DNA of 64,000 nt from Alteriqipengyuania halimionae (GTDB lineage Bacteria; Pseudomonadota; Alphaproteobacteria; Sphingomonadales; Sphingomonadaceae): positions 682,001 to 746,000 of the forward strand of contig NZ_WTYR01000001.1 in assembly GCF_009827575.1 (NCBI RefSeq), read 5' to 3'. Below are positions 55,431-64,000 of this stretch, one piece after another. Both the position numbers and the translations under genes were made by a program. The notes beneath the pieces were generated by a model, which saw nothing but the letters and a program-made list of their open reading frames with translations, had not been told where the DNA came from and did not search any database. How positions within the stretch are numbered: position 1 is the stretch's first letter; each line of letters starts with the position of its first letter.

Positions 55431-57299
55431 TCAAATTTCGTCGCCAGAATCGGCCTTGTCGGTGCCCCGTTTGTCGGGCTCCATTGCGCGAGCGGAGGAT
55501 AACTGCCGCAAACGCTCTTCGAATTCCAGTTTTCTATTCAGTAAACGCTGCTGGTCGGCAAACGCTCCCTCGGGGTCGGTTTCGAACCGGGCGGCGGCAT
55601 CGGCGAGGGCGACGTCGAGCGCCGGTCTTTCGACCAGCAGAGCAACGGCCTCAGCCAGATCGCGAACCGCATCTTCGGGGTCGGCATTGGCGGCCAGAAA
55701 GGACAGGGGCAGCCCCGCTTTTCGTTGTTGCGCGGGCGGCAAATTGTCCGGTGAATCCCATGTGGGCTTTTCGTCCGGCGTGTCAAGCGCTGCCCGCTCG
55801 AGAATCTTGGTTGCCGCAGCACGTTGTTCTTCGGTGGAGAAGTCCAGACCTGCGATCGCATCGGCATGGCGGGGGATTTCGCCGGGATAGCGTTCGAGGC
55901 CGACAAGCACCGCCGTGGCGAGCTTTTCACGCAGCCCTCCGGCAGACGCGGCGGAGAGGCGCGAGGCGTTCGAGGAGGAGGGGCGCGAGGCCGGTGCCGG
56001 CCTGTCCGACCACTGGCGACGCCCGCCGAATTCGCGCTTGGGAAAGGCGAAGGTGGAAAAGCGATCCATCAGCTCGCGCTTGTAGAGCGCGCGGATATCG
56101 GGATCGCCGATTGCGTCGACATGCTCCATCACCCGCGCCTTGAGGCCTGCCTTGTCTTCGGGTGTGCGCAGGGGCTGTGCCTGGCTCTCATGGCCCCACA
56201 ACACATCGGTGAGCGGCCGGGCATCCTCGATCACCCTCAGCATCGCCTCGCGCCCGCGTTCCTTCAGCAGGTCGTCCGGGTCCTTGCCCGTGGGGAGCAC
56301 CGCGATCGCCAGCGACTTGCCCGGCGCAAGCAAAGGGAGGGCGCGCGAAACGGCGCGCATCGCGGCGCGCTGGCCCGCGCCGTCGCCATCGAAACACAGG
56401 ACTGGCACATCCACCACCCGCCACAGCAGGCCGAGCTGGGCTTCGGTCAGCGCGGTGCCGAGCGGGGCGACCACTTCCTCGATCCCCGCCGCCGCGCAGG
56501 CGATCGCATCCATGTAGCCTTCGACCACCAGCATCCGGCCCGATTTGCGTGCGAGCGGCCCCGAGCGGTCGAAATTGTAGAGATTGCGGCCCTTGTCGAA
56601 CAGCGGCGTGTCGGGCGAATTGAGGTATTTGGGCGCGCCCTCGATATCCTTGAGGATGCGCCCGCCGAACGCGATCACCCGCCCGCGCGGATCGCGGATC
56701 GGCAGCATCAGCCGCCCGCGGAACCGGTCGTAGGGCTCCTTGCCCTCGACCTCGATCCTGAGGCCGCCTTCGACCAGCATGTCCTTGGGATAATCGGTCA
56801 GCGCCTTGCCCAGCGCGGTGCGGTCTTCGGGCGCATAGCCGAAGCCGAAGGCCCGGATCGTCTTCTCCGCGATCCCGCGCCGCTCCAGATAGGCGCGCGC
56901 TTCGGCGCCTTGCGGGCCGGACAGATTGTCGCTGAACCAGGTTTGCGCAGCTTCCATCAGGTCGCGCAGGCCCTTGGCTTCCTCCTGCCGCTTGGCCGCG
57001 CGCGGATCGGGCGCCGGAACATCCATCCCGGCCATCGCGGCGAGTTCCTTCACCGCGTCCATGAACGGCAGGCCCTGCTGGTCGGTCAGCCAGCGGATCG
57101 CGTCGCCATGCGCTTCGCAACCGAAGCAGTGGTAGAAACCCTTCTGGTCGTTGACGTAGAAGCTCGGCGTCTTCTCGTCGTGGAACGGGCAGCAGGCCTT
57201 GTACTCATGCCCCGCGCGCTGCAGCTTCACCGTCCGCCCGATGAGGGAGGACAGCGTGATCGCGTTGCGCAGTTGATCGAGCCATTGGGGTGAGAGCAT
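55431..57299 (-). CDS. dnaG: DNA primase
   Basis: 622 aa from ATG 57299, preceded by GGTGGGA; a GTG four codons earlier is an alternative. The CHC2 zinc finger has Cys37, His40, Cys58 and Cys61. The TOPRIM core follows with [10 protein letters not shown] and [11 protein letters not shown]. The C-terminal helicase-binding region is present, separated by a Ser/Pro/Arg linker at about 430-465. It makes the RNA primers for replication. The dnaG-rpoD order is that of the macromolecular synthesis operon, without rpsU. Confidence 0.96.
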   Translation of the reverse strand: MLSPQWLDQLRNAITLSSLIGRTVKLQRAGHEYKACCPFHDEKTPSFYVNDQKGFYHCFGCEAHGDAIRWLTDQQGLPFMDAVKELAAMAGMDVPAPDPRAAKRQEEAKGLRDLMEAAQTWFSDNLSGPQGAEARAYLERRGIAEKTIRAFGFGYAPEDRTALGKALTDYPKDMLVEGGLRIEVEGKEPYDRFRGRLMLPIRDPRGRVIAFGGRILKDIEGAPKYLNSPDTPLFDKGRNLYNFDRSGPLARKSGRMLVVEGYMDAIACAAAGIEEVVAPLGTALTEAQLGLLWRVVDVPVLCFDGDGAGQRAAMRAVSRALPLLAPGKSLAIAVLPTGKDPDDLLKERGREAMLRVIEDARPLTDVLWGHESQAQPLRTPEDKAGLKARVMEHVDAIGDPDIRALYKRELMDRFSTFAFPKREFGGRRQWSDRPAPASRPSSSNASRLSAASAGGLREKLATAVLVGLERYPGEIPRHADAIAGLDFSTEEQRAAATKILERAALDTPDEKPTWDSPDNLPPAQQRKAGLPLSFLAANADPEDAVRDLAEAVALLVERPALDVALADAAARFETDPEGAFADQQRLLNRKLEFEERLRQLSSARAMEPDKRGTDKADSGDEI

Positions 57300-57346
57300 G
57301 GTCCCACCCACTTAGCCATTCTGTGAACCGAGTCGAGCCGGGCCTG

Positions 57347-58087
57347 TTACCCGGCGCAGCCCTGCGCGGCGCTGTCGGACTTGCCGGGATAGGGGCCGTT
57401 GCCGCTGGCGAGCGTGCCGTCGACTTCGATCTCGTAGGCATCGGCCGGGCCGACCGGGGGGAGGGTGGACTGCCACCAGAAGGTAATCGGCTCGCGCGCC
57501 TGCCACTGGTCGCCGCCATCACCGGCCGACACGGTCCAGACGAGCGCGCCGTCATTGCAGGTGATCACCACATCGGCCTTGGTCCCGATCGCGGCTTCGA
57601 CTTCGCCTTTGGAGAATCCGGCTTTGCCGGTGAAGCCGCGGGCAGGGCGGGTCATGCGGAACATGGTCGCGCGCTCGACGTCCGACGAGCTCACGCCTTC
57701 GCCCGCGCCGGTGGTCGGGTCCATGTCCTCGCCCGGATAGACGACGTGGACATAGGTGAAGACGGTGCCTTCGGGTGCCTCGCGCGGGTCGCACGGGTCC
57801 AGTCCGTCGGGGCACGAGACATAGGAGGTGATGTCGGCGAAATTGCCCGCCTGGTTGGAGAGGGTGGTTTTCACCTCGGTGCCCTGCGGCCCGTCGATCT
57901 TGGCCCCGAGCTCCAGGTCGGCGAAATCGTCCGCCGGAAGCGCCTCTTTCTCGGCCTCGGCTTCGGAGACGGTGTCGACATTGTCGAGATCGGTCTCGTC
58001 GGACCCTTCGACCGTATCGGGCCCGTCCGAACAGGCGGACAATGCCAGCGCAGCCACGGCGGCCAGCGGAAATGCGATGCGGATCAT
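57347..58087 (-). CDS. Predicted lipoprotein of unknown function
   Basis: 246 aa. Lipoprotein signal with lipobox LSAC and Cys19. An acidic linker (residues 20-60, rich in Asp and Glu) leads to a domain with three or four cysteines (SYVSCPDGLDPCDPREAP, VVITCNDG and the terminal GCAG), probably disulfide-bonded in the periplasm. No catalytic motif and no family is recognised. It lies between yqeY and dnaG, 47 bases before the dnaG start and 56 bases after the end of yqeY, on the same strand; a weak EcfG-like site (58116-58141) is upstream of its start. Confidence 0.7.
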   Translation of the reverse strand: MIRIAFPLAAVAALALSACSDGPDTVEGSDETDLDNVDTVSEAEAEKEALPADDFADLELGAKIDGPQGTEVKTTLSNQAGNFADITSYVSCPDGLDPCDPREAPEGTVFTYVHVVYPGEDMDPTTGAGEGVSSSDVERATMFRMTRPARGFTGKAGFSKGEVEAAIGTKADVVITCNDGALVWTVSAGDGGDQWQAREPITFWWQSTLPPVGPADAYEIEVDGTLASGNGPYPGKSDSAAQGCAG

Positions 58088-58115
58088 GCGATTACTCCCC
58101 AGATGTCGAACGGAT

Positions 58116-58141
58116 GACGCACGACGTCTGTAGCCGGTTCC
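58116..58141 (-). promoter_or_regulatory. Degenerate EcfG-type promoter candidate for the lipoprotein gene
   Basis: On the minus strand GGAAC (58141-58137), 17 bases, then CGTC (58119-58116). The last -10 base differs from CGTT. It would place transcription about 23 bases before the lipoprotein ATG, leaving room for the GGGGAG Shine-Dalgarno. It is weaker than the photolyase site. Confidence 0.25.
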
Positions 58142-58143
58142 GG

Positions 58144-58596
58144 TTAACCAAAACTCGCTTTCACCAGCCCGCTGGCCTTGCCGAAATCCATCTGCCCGGC
58201 ATGGCGCGCTTTCAGCTCGGCCATGACCTTGCCCATGTCCTTGATGCTTTCGGCACCGACATCGGCTTTCACCTGCGCGATCGCGGCGTTCATCTCGCCT
58301 TCGTCCATCTGCTTGGGCAGGAAATCCTCGATCACGTCGAGTTCGGCCTGTTCCTCGGCCGCCTTTTCCTCGCGCCCGCCATCGTTGAACATCTGGATCG
58401 ATTCGCGGCGCTGCTTCGCCATCTTCATCAGGACTTCGGTGACGAGCACGTCGTCATCGGGCTGCTCGCTCGCGGTGCGCAGTTCGATGTCGCGGTCCTT
58501 CACCTTGGCCAGGATCATGCGGATCGCACCAAGGCGCGCCTTGTCCTTGTTCTTCATCGCTTCGATCTGGGCGGCTTTCAGGTTCTCGCGGATCAT
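58144..58596 (-). CDS. GatB/YqeY domain protein
   Basis: 150 aa from ATG 58596 (MIRENLKAAQIEAMKNKD). The YqeY family resembles the tail domain of the GatB subunit of the tRNA-dependent amidotransferase, and is all helical; here KDKARLGAIRMILAKVKDRDIELR, IEDFLPKQMDEGEM and the terminal GQMDFGKASGLVKASFG are typical. It is thought to bind tRNA, but its function is unproven. It is the first gene of the leftward block leading to dnaG and rpoD, divergent from carA. Confidence 0.9.
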   Translation of the reverse strand: MIRENLKAAQIEAMKNKDKARLGAIRMILAKVKDRDIELRTASEQPDDDVLVTEVLMKMAKQRRESIQMFNDGGREEKAAEEQAELDVIEDFLPKQMDEGEMNAAIAQVKADVGAESIKDMGKVMAELKARHAGQMDFGKASGLVKASFG

Positions 58597-58676
58597 CGGG
58601 TCTCTCTTGTTCTGTGGAAATGTAACGGCAGATCGCCGGATGGAGGCGATATAGGCGTTGAAACGCATTTTGACAG

Positions 58677-58705
58677 CTTGACCCGAATCTGCCGCATCCC
58701 TAGCG
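58677..58705 (+). promoter_or_regulatory. carA: Candidate carA promoter
   Basis: CTTGAC (58677-58682) is followed after 17 bases by CTAGCG (58700-58705). The -35 is good for an alphaproteobacterium and the -10 poor. It would yield a leader of about 45 bases to the carA ATG at 58756. A TTGACA at 58670 lacks a -10 at proper distance. Confidence 0.3.
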
Positions 58706-58755
58706 GTGGCGACTTAGCGACATTGCTGTAACCCACTTGTACCGGAGAGCCCGAT

Positions 58756-59922
58756 ATGGCCCTATCCGCCTTTCGCCACGCGCGCCCACCAGCAGGGGCC
58801 ACCGGCGTTCTCGTTTTGGCGGATGGCACCTGCATCTGGGGCAAGGGATTCGGCGCCCTTGGCGAGGCCGTGGGCGAGGTGTGCTTCAACACCGCGATGA
58901 CCGGCTACCAGGAGGTGATGACCGATCCCTCCTACGCCAAGCAGATCGTCACCTTCACCTTTCCGCATATCGGCAATGTCGGCGCGAACGACGAGGATGT
59001 CGAAAGCAAGGTCGAGGCCGCGCTAGGCTGCGTCGTGCGCGAGGATATCACCGCGCCGAGCAATTTCCGCAGCGCCGAAGATTTCACCGGCTGGATGAAG
59101 CGCCACGGCAAGATCGGCCTCGCCGGGGTCGATACCCGCGCGCTCACGCGCCGCATCCGCCTGTCGGGCGCGCCCAATGCGGTGATCGCCCATTCGCCCA
59201 ATGGCCAGTTCGATATCGAAGCGCTGACCAGGCGCGCCGCCGAATGGCCGGGCCTCGAAGGCATGGACCTCGCCAAGCGTGTGAGCCGCGAGAAGAGCGA
59301 GAACTGGGAAGGCGGACACTGGACCCTAGGCAAGGGCTATGGCCGCGCGCCGCACGATGCGAAGCCCCACGTGGTCGCTATCGATTATGGATCGAAGGAC
59401 AACATCTTCCGCAATCTCGTGCGCGCCGGGGCGCGGGTGACGGTGCTGCCTGCCACCGCCACGGTGGAGCAGGTGATGGCGGAAGCGCCCGACGGCGTGT
59501 TTCTCTCCAACGGACCCGGCGATCCGGCAGCGACAGGCGAATATGCCGTCCCCGTGATCCGCAAACTGCTCGACAAGGACATGCCGATTTTCGGCATCTG
59601 CCTCGGCCACCAGATGCTCGCCATCGCGGCGGGCGCGAGCACCACCAAGATGCACCAGGGCCACCGCGGCGCGAACCACCCGGTCAAGCGCCTCGAGGAT
59701 GGCGTGGTCGAGATCACCAGCATGAACCACGGCTTCGCGGTCGATAACGACACGCTGCCCGACAATGTACGCGAAACCCATGTCTCGCTGTTCGACGGCT
59801 CGAACTGCGGCATCTCGATCAGCGGCAAGAACGCCTTCGGCGTCCAGTACCACCCCGAAGCGAGCCCCGGCCCGCAGGACAGTTTCTACCTGTTCGAGAA
59901 ATTCGTGGGGATGTTGGGGTGA
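58756..59922 (+). CDS. carA: Carbamoyl-phosphate synthase small subunit
   Basis: 388 aa. The N-terminal CPSase domain has MTGYQEVMTDPSYAKQIV; the class I glutaminase domain has the nucleophile in GICLGHQ, and His and Glu in QYHPEASPG. It releases ammonia from glutamine and channels it to CarB to form carbamoyl phosphate for pyrimidine and arginine synthesis. Its TGA overlaps by one base with the ATG of the small lipoprotein gene that separates it from carB. Confidence 0.97.
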   Translation: MALSAFRHARPPAGATGVLVLADGTCIWGKGFGALGEAVGEVCFNTAMTGYQEVMTDPSYAKQIVTFTFPHIGNVGANDEDVESKVEAALGCVVREDITAPSNFRSAEDFTGWMKRHGKIGLAGVDTRALTRRIRLSGAPNAVIAHSPNGQFDIEALTRRAAEWPGLEGMDLAKRVSREKSENWEGGHWTLGKGYGRAPHDAKPHVVAIDYGSKDNIFRNLVRAGARVTVLPATATVEQVMAEAPDGVFLSNGPGDPAATGEYAVPVIRKLLDKDMPIFGICLGHQMLAIAAGASTTKMHQGHRGANHPVKRLEDGVVEITSMNHGFAVDNDTLPDNVRETHVSLFDGSNCGISISGKNAFGVQYHPEASPGPQDSFYLFEKFVGMLG

Positions 59923-60305
59923 TGCGGCTGCTTATCCTGCTCTCACTTGCTTTCGCGCTTCTCGGCTGCGGCGGCGAGCCGAACCGTCAGAAATCGATCG
60001 TTCGTGAAGTGGCGAACGAGGATCAGTTGATAAACGCAATGGAAGCGCGGTGGGAGATCGAGATTTGGGATGGCGTAAGTATTACCGGGCCCCCGGAAAC
60101 CAACGATATCTACATTCCTGAGGCGCGTAAGGTTTTGGACGAAATTGTACAGAAATGCGCGCTCGGCGAAACTTGGCTTTCCGACGGCACCGATGGGGTG
60201 ATGACGCTCTATCTTGAGGATACTTCGCTTTCCGACGAGCAAATCGACTGCGTCAGATCGTATGAGCAACCCGGAATAATCCTCCGAGATAAAAAGGCGC
60301 CCTAA
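59922..60305 (+). CDS. Small predicted lipoprotein inserted between carA and carB
   Basis: 127 aa from ATG 59922, which overlaps the carA stop (TGATG); a GTG one codon earlier is possible. Its TAA in turn overlaps the carB ATG (TAATG). The lipobox is LLGC (13-16) with Cys16. The mature part is about 110 residues, with two cysteines (KCALGE, IDCVRS) that may form a disulfide and a STAS/secretin-like look but no recognised family. The base composition of the gene is visibly lower in GC than carA and carB. It looks like a late insertion that keeps translational coupling. Confidence 0.72.
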   Translation: MRLLILLSLAFALLGCGGEPNRQKSIVREVANEDQLINAMEARWEIEIWDGVSITGPPETNDIYIPEARKVLDEIVQKCALGETWLSDGTDGVMTLYLEDTSLSDEQIDCVRSYEQPGIILRDKKAP

Positions 60306-63300
60306 TGCCCAAACGTACTGACATTTCCTCCATCCTCGTAATCGGCGCGGGGCCCATCATCATCGGGCAGGCGTGCGAGTTCGATTATTCGGGCACGCAG
60401 GCGATCAAAGCGCTGAAGGAGGAGGGCTATCGCGTCGTCCTCGTCAATTCGAACCCGGCGACGATCATGACCGATCCCGAATTCGCCGATGCGACCTATA
60501 TCGAGCCGATCACGCCCGAAGTCGTCGCCAAGATCATCGAGAAGGAGCGCCCCGATGCGGTGCTGCCGACGATGGGCGGGCAGACCGCGCTCAATTGCGC
60601 GCTGGCACTGTTCAACGACGGCACGCTCGAGCGGCTCGGCGTGCAGATGATCGGCGCCGATGCCGATGCGATCGACAAGGCCGAGAACCGCCAGCGCTTC
60701 CGCGAGGCGATGGACAAGATCGGGCTCGAATCCGCGCGCTCGGGCGTCGCCAATTCGGTGGACGAAGCCTTTGCCGTGCTCGAACGCACTGGCCTGCCCG
60801 CGATCATCCGTCCCAGCTTCACGCTCGGCGGCACCGGCGGCGGGATCGCGTACAACAAGGCCGAATTCGAACGGATCGTACGTTCGGGCCTCGATGCCTC
60901 GCCCACCACCGAAGTGCTGATCGAGGAATCGCTGCTCGGGTGGAAGGAATACGAGATGGAGGTGGTCCGCGACCGGGCGGACAATTGCATCATTATCTGC
61001 TCGATCGAGAATGTCGATCCGATGGGCGTGCACACCGGCGATTCGATCACTGTCGCGCCCGCGCTGACGCTGACCGACAAGGAATACCAGATCATGCGCA
61101 CCGCCTCGATCGAGGTGCTGCGCGAGATCGGGGTGGAGACGGGCGGATCGAACGTGCAGTTCGCGGTCAATCCGAAGGACGGCCGCCTGATCGTGATCGA
61201 GATGAACCCGCGCGTTTCGCGCAGTTCGGCGCTCGCGTCGAAAGCGACTGGCTTCCCGATCGCGCGCGTCGCGGCCAAGCTGGCGGTGGGCTACACGCTC
61301 GACGAGCTGACCAACGAGATCACCGGCGCGACGCCCGCGAGCTTCGAACCGACGATCGACTATGTCGTCACCAAGATTCCGCGCTTCGCGTTCGAGAAGT
61401 TCAAAGGCGCCAACAATCACCTCTCGACTGCGATGAAATCGGTCGGCGAAGTCATGGCGATCGGGCGCAATTTCAAGGAATCGATGCAGAAGGCGCTGCG
61501 CGGCCTCGAAACCGGGCTCGACGGGTTCAACCGCGTCGTCGCGCTTGAAGGGATCGCGCGCGAGCGGATCGTGGCCGAGCTGTCGCAGCGCACGCCCGAC
61601 CGGCTGCTGAAAGTGGCGCAGGCCTTCCGCGAAGGGCTGAGCGTCGAGGATATCCAGGACGTTACCGGATACGATCCGTGGTTCCTGCGCCAGATCGAGG
61701 AGATCATCTACGAAGAGCGGATGATCGCCAATGACGGCCTGCCGCGCAGCGCCGAGGAATTGCGCCGGATCAAGGCGATGGGCTTCTCCGACCGGCGGCT
61801 TGCGACGCTCGCGGTGCGCTCGGTCGGCGTGGCGGGCGGCATGGGGGAAACGCAGGCGCGTTCCTCCGGCCTGCTCCACGACACGTTGCGCGCGATGGCG
61901 GGGGCGACGTCCGAAGAGGAAGTGCGCAAGCTGCGCGAGAAATTCGGCGTTTCGCCGGTGTTCAAGCGGATCGACAGCTGCGCCGCCGAGTTCGAGGCGA
62001 TCACGCCCTATATGTATTCGACCTACGAGGCGCCCAGCTTCGGCGAGCCGGAAAACGAGGCGCAGGTTTCCGACCGGCGCAAGATCGTGATCCTGGGCGG
62101 CGGGCCCAACCGGATCGGGCAGGGCATCGAATTCGACTATTGCTGCGTCCACGCCTGCTTCGCGCTGAGCGATGCCGGGTTCGAGACGATCATGGTCAAT
62201 TGCAATCCCGAGACGGTCTCGACCGATTACGATACCTCCGACCGGCTCTATTTCGAGCCGCTGACGGCCGAAGACGTGCTCGAAATCCTGCGTACCGAGC
62301 AGAAATCGGGCGAGCTGGTCGGCGTGATCGTCCAGTTCGGCGGGCAGACCCCGCTCAAGCTGGCGGCCGCGCTCGAGGCGGCGGGGATCCCGATCCTCGG
62401 CACCAGCCCCGATGCGATCGACCTTGCCGAAGATCGCGAGCGGTTCGCCAAGCTGGTCAACAAGCTGAAACTGAAGCAGCCGATGAACGGCATCGCGCGC
62501 AATCGCGACGAGGCCGCCGCCTGGGCCTCGCGGATCGGCTATCCGGTCCTGCTGCGCCCGTCCTACGTGCTGGGCGGGCGCGCGATGGAAGTGGTCGACA
62601 GCGAAGCCCAGCTCGACGATTACATCGCCACCGCGGTCAATGTGTCGGGCGACAGTCCGGTGCTGGTCGACCAGTATCTGCGCGATGCGATCGAATGCGA
62701 TGTCGATGCGCTGTGCGATGGCGAACAGGTCGTGATTGCGGGCGTGATGCAGCATGTCGAAGAGGCGGGCGTGCATTCGGGCGACAGTGCCTGCACCCTG
62801 CCGCCGCATTCGCTGCCGACAGAGATCATCGAGGAGATGGAACGCCAGGCCGAAGCGCTCGCCATGGCGCTGGGCGTGGTCGGCCTGATGAACGTGCAGT
62901 TCGCGGTGAAGGATGGCGAGGTCTACCTGATCGAGGTGAACCCGCGTGCGTCCCGCACCGTGCCGTTCGTGGCGAAGGCGATCGGCCAGCCCATCGCCAA
63001 ATACGCCGCGCGGATCATGGCGGGCGAAAAGCTTGCCGATCTGCCCAAGATCCGCCGCGCGATGGATTACATCGCGGTCAAGGAAGCGGTGTTCCCCTTC
63101 GCGCGCTTCCCCGGCACCGACCCGGTGCTGTCGCCCGAAATGAAATCGACCGGCGAGGTCATGGGCCTCGACCGCGATTTCGCGATGGCCTTCGCCAAGT
63201 CGCAGATGGGCGCAGGCGTCACGCTGCCGAAATCGGGCACGGCTTTCGTCTCTGTCAAGGATACCGACAAACAGGTGATCCTGCCGGGAGTGAAGAAGCT

Positions 63301-63637
63301 GCTCGATCTGGGCTTCGATGTGGTCGCGACCAGCGGCACCCATGCCTATCTCACCGAGGCCGGGCTGGACGTCACGCGGGTCAACAAGGTGGCCGAGGGC
63401 CGTCCGCATATCGTCGATGCGATCGTCGATGGCGAGATCGTGCTGATCCTCAACACCACCGAGGGTTGGCAAAGCCTGAAGGACTCGCAATCGATCCGCG
63501 CCGGGGCGCTCGATCTCAAGGTTCCGTACTACACCACCGCCTCGGCGGGGCTGGCCGCGGTCGAGGCGATCGAGGCGCTGGGTGCGCGAAAACTTGAAGT
63601 TCGCGCCTTGCAGGACTATTATAGCTCCCAAGAATAG
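60305..63637 (+). CDS. carB: Carbamoyl-phosphate synthase large subunit
   Basis: 1110 aa. Two homologous ATP-grasp halves are visible: the first begins [21 protein letters not shown], the second (about residue 590) [19 protein letters not shown]. The oligomerisation domain lies between. The C-terminal allosteric domain starts near 965 ([14 protein letters not shown]) and contains the MGS-like fold for UMP/ornithine control. Standard length is about 1073; this is slightly longer. It is the third gene of carA-lipoprotein-carB and is followed by a strong terminator. Confidence 0.97.
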   Translation: MPKRTDISSILVIGAGPIIIGQACEFDYSGTQAIKALKEEGYRVVLVNSNPATIMTDPEFADATYIEPITPEVVAKIIEKERPDAVLPTMGGQTALNCALALFNDGTLERLGVQMIGADADAIDKAENRQRFREAMDKIGLESARSGVANSVDEAFAVLERTGLPAIIRPSFTLGGTGGGIAYNKAEFERIVRSGLDASPTTEVLIEESLLGWKEYEMEVVRDRADNCIIICSIENVDPMGVHTGDSITVAPALTLTDKEYQIMRTASIEVLREIGVETGGSNVQFAVNPKDGRLIVIEMNPRVSRSSALASKATGFPIARVAAKLAVGYTLDELTNEITGATPASFEPTIDYVVTKIPRFAFEKFKGANNHLSTAMKSVGEVMAIGRNFKESMQKALRGLETGLDGFNRVVALEGIARERIVAELSQRTPDRLLKVAQAFREGLSVEDIQDVTGYDPWFLRQIEEIIYEERMIANDGLPRSAEELRRIKAMGFSDRRLATLAVRSVGVAGGMGETQARSSGLLHDTLRAMAGATSEEEVRKLREKFGVSPVFKRIDSCAAEFEAITPYMYSTYEAPSFGEPENEAQVSDRRKIVILGGGPNRIGQGIEFDYCCVHACFALSDAGFETIMVNCNPETVSTDYDTSDRLYFEPLTAEDVLEILRTEQKSGELVGVIVQFGGQTPLKLAAALEAAGIPILGTSPDAIDLAEDRERFAKLVNKLKLKQPMNGIARNRDEAAAWASRIGYPVLLRPSYVLGGRAMEVVDSEAQLDDYIATAVNVSGDSPVLVDQYLRDAIECDVDALCDGEQVVIAGVMQHVEEAGVHSGDSACTLPPHSLPTEIIEEMERQAEALAMALGVVGLMNVQFAVKDGEVYLIEVNPRASRTVPFVAKAIGQPIAKYAARIMAGEKLADLPKIRRAMDYIAVKEAVFPFARFPGTDPVLSPEMKSTGEVMGLDRDFAMAFAKSQMGAGVTLPKSGTAFVSVKDTDKQVILPGVKKLLDLGFDVVATSGTHAYLTEAGLDVTRVNKVAEGRPHIVDAIVDGEIVLILNTTEGWQSLKDSQSIRAGALDLKVPYYTTASAGLAAVEAIEALGARKLEVRALQDYYSSQE

Positions 63638-63657
63638 ACAGCGCTCTTCCGACATAC

Positions 63658-63711
63658 CCCGCTTGAAAGCCGTTTCGATGTGTAATGCATCGGCCGGGCA
63701 AGCGGGTTTTT
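63658..63711 (+). terminator. Rho-independent terminator of the carAB operon
   Basis: CCCGCTTG (63658-63665) pairs with CAAGCGGG (63699-63706), directly followed by TTTTT. Inside the 33-base loop CGATG and CATCG make a secondary 5-bp stem. The T-run and position, 20 bases after the carB stop, indicate a true terminator. Confidence 0.75.
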
Positions 63712-63742
63712 CACGGATGGCGCGCCCGGAAGGACGATAGAA

Positions 63743-64000
63743 GATGGTCGAAAAAGTCCCGATGCTCGCCGAAGGCTATGAAAAGCTGACTGCGGACCTG
63801 AAGGTGCTGCGCGCCGAACGCCCCAAGATCGTCGATGCGATCGAGGAAGCGCGTGCGCATGGCGACCTGTCGGAAAATGCCGAATACCACGCAGCCAAGG
63901 AGCGCCAGGGCCACGTTGAAGCGCAGATCGGCGAGCTGGAAGACCAGATCAGCCGCGCGCAGATCATCGACCCGACGACGCTGTCGGGCGACAAGATCGT
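63743..64000 (+). CDS. greA: Transcription elongation factor GreA (3' partial)
   Basis: The first 86 codons are visible from ATG 63743, preceded by GGAAGGA. The N-terminal coiled-coil domain is clear: the start [19 protein letters not shown], then [31 protein letters not shown] with the conserved acidic tip residues, spread over residues 27-57. GreA binds the secondary channel of RNA polymerase and stimulates cleavage of backtracked RNA. The gene runs out of the window before the FKBP-like domain is complete. Confidence 0.95.

Noticed and set aside
60302-63655. A minus-strand frame of more than 1100 codons opposite carB
   Set aside because: It is the mirror of a canonical CarB. High GC at third codon positions keeps antisense frames open. 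The translation is rich in Arg, His and Asp with no domain, and the sense strand is certain.

Overview
The window is a 64 kb piece of a GC-rich (about 65 percent) alphaproteobacterial chromosome. Gene content and protein style point to Sphingomonadales, most likely the Erythrobacteraceae (Erythrobacter, Altererythrobacter or Qipengyuania). The clues are an exosortase A (XrtA) exopolysaccharide locus with XrtA fused to EpsI, a dnaG-rpoD pair, an rpoD with a long acidic insert, an rne with a very long charged tail, and 2-oxoacid:acceptor oxidoreductase genes. No insertion sequence, phage, integrase, CRISPR array, tRNA or rRNA gene was seen. This is core chromosome rather than a mobile island, and the genus assignment is inference.

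Region 1 (1-13.8 kb) is a one-directional XrtA exopolysaccharide operon. In order it holds a PLP-dependent decarboxylase (5' end outside the window), an outer-membrane export lipoprotein, a Wzz-like chain-length protein, a tyrosine autokinase, a large outer-membrane barrel, an ExeA-like ATPase, a polysaccharide deacetylase, a FemAB-like protein, a glycosyltransferase, exosortase A-EpsI and an asparagine-synthase-like amidotransferase. It ends at a hairpin terminator near 13.77 kb. No PEP-CTERM substrate protein lies in the window. Directly downstream, with its own candidate promoter, is a crotonase-fold gene that closely resembles RpfF, the synthase of diffusible signal factor (DSF).

Region 2 (14.9-26.2 kb) holds a pirin gene, then a leftward operon sdhB-thioesterase-zapE-Nudix, an SDR gene, RNase E on the minus strand with a 468-base upstream region, and an amidase-PBP1A pair for the cell wall.

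Region 3 (26.2-44.3 kb) is mixed housekeeping: a zinc metallopeptidase, 3-hydroxybutyrate dehydrogenase, an M28 lipoprotein peptidase, guaB, an RsmB-like methyltransferase, a TPR protein, rppH with an esterase, korAB, a YdjM-like membrane protein, a PAP2 phosphatase, a DNA photolyase, a DUF481 protein, an ABC-2 exporter and tgt.

Region 4 (44.3-53.4 kb) contains a GAF-PAS-PAS-GGDEF-EAL protein, rpsD with a structured leader, a chorismate mutase, a tightly packed leftward operon rpiB-glyA-small membrane protein-nrdR-trmJ, and an M28 peptidase fused to a multi-pass membrane domain.

Region 5 (53.4-64 kb) contains the leftward yqeY-lipoprotein-dnaG-rpoD block and, divergently, carA-small lipoprotein-carB followed by a terminator and the start of greA.

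The points most worth following are the RpfF homologue beside the XrtA locus, a textbook EcfG-type promoter directly in front of the photolyase, the nested-stem leader of rpsD, and a low-GC lipoprotein gene wedged between carA and carB with overlapping stop/start codons on both sides.
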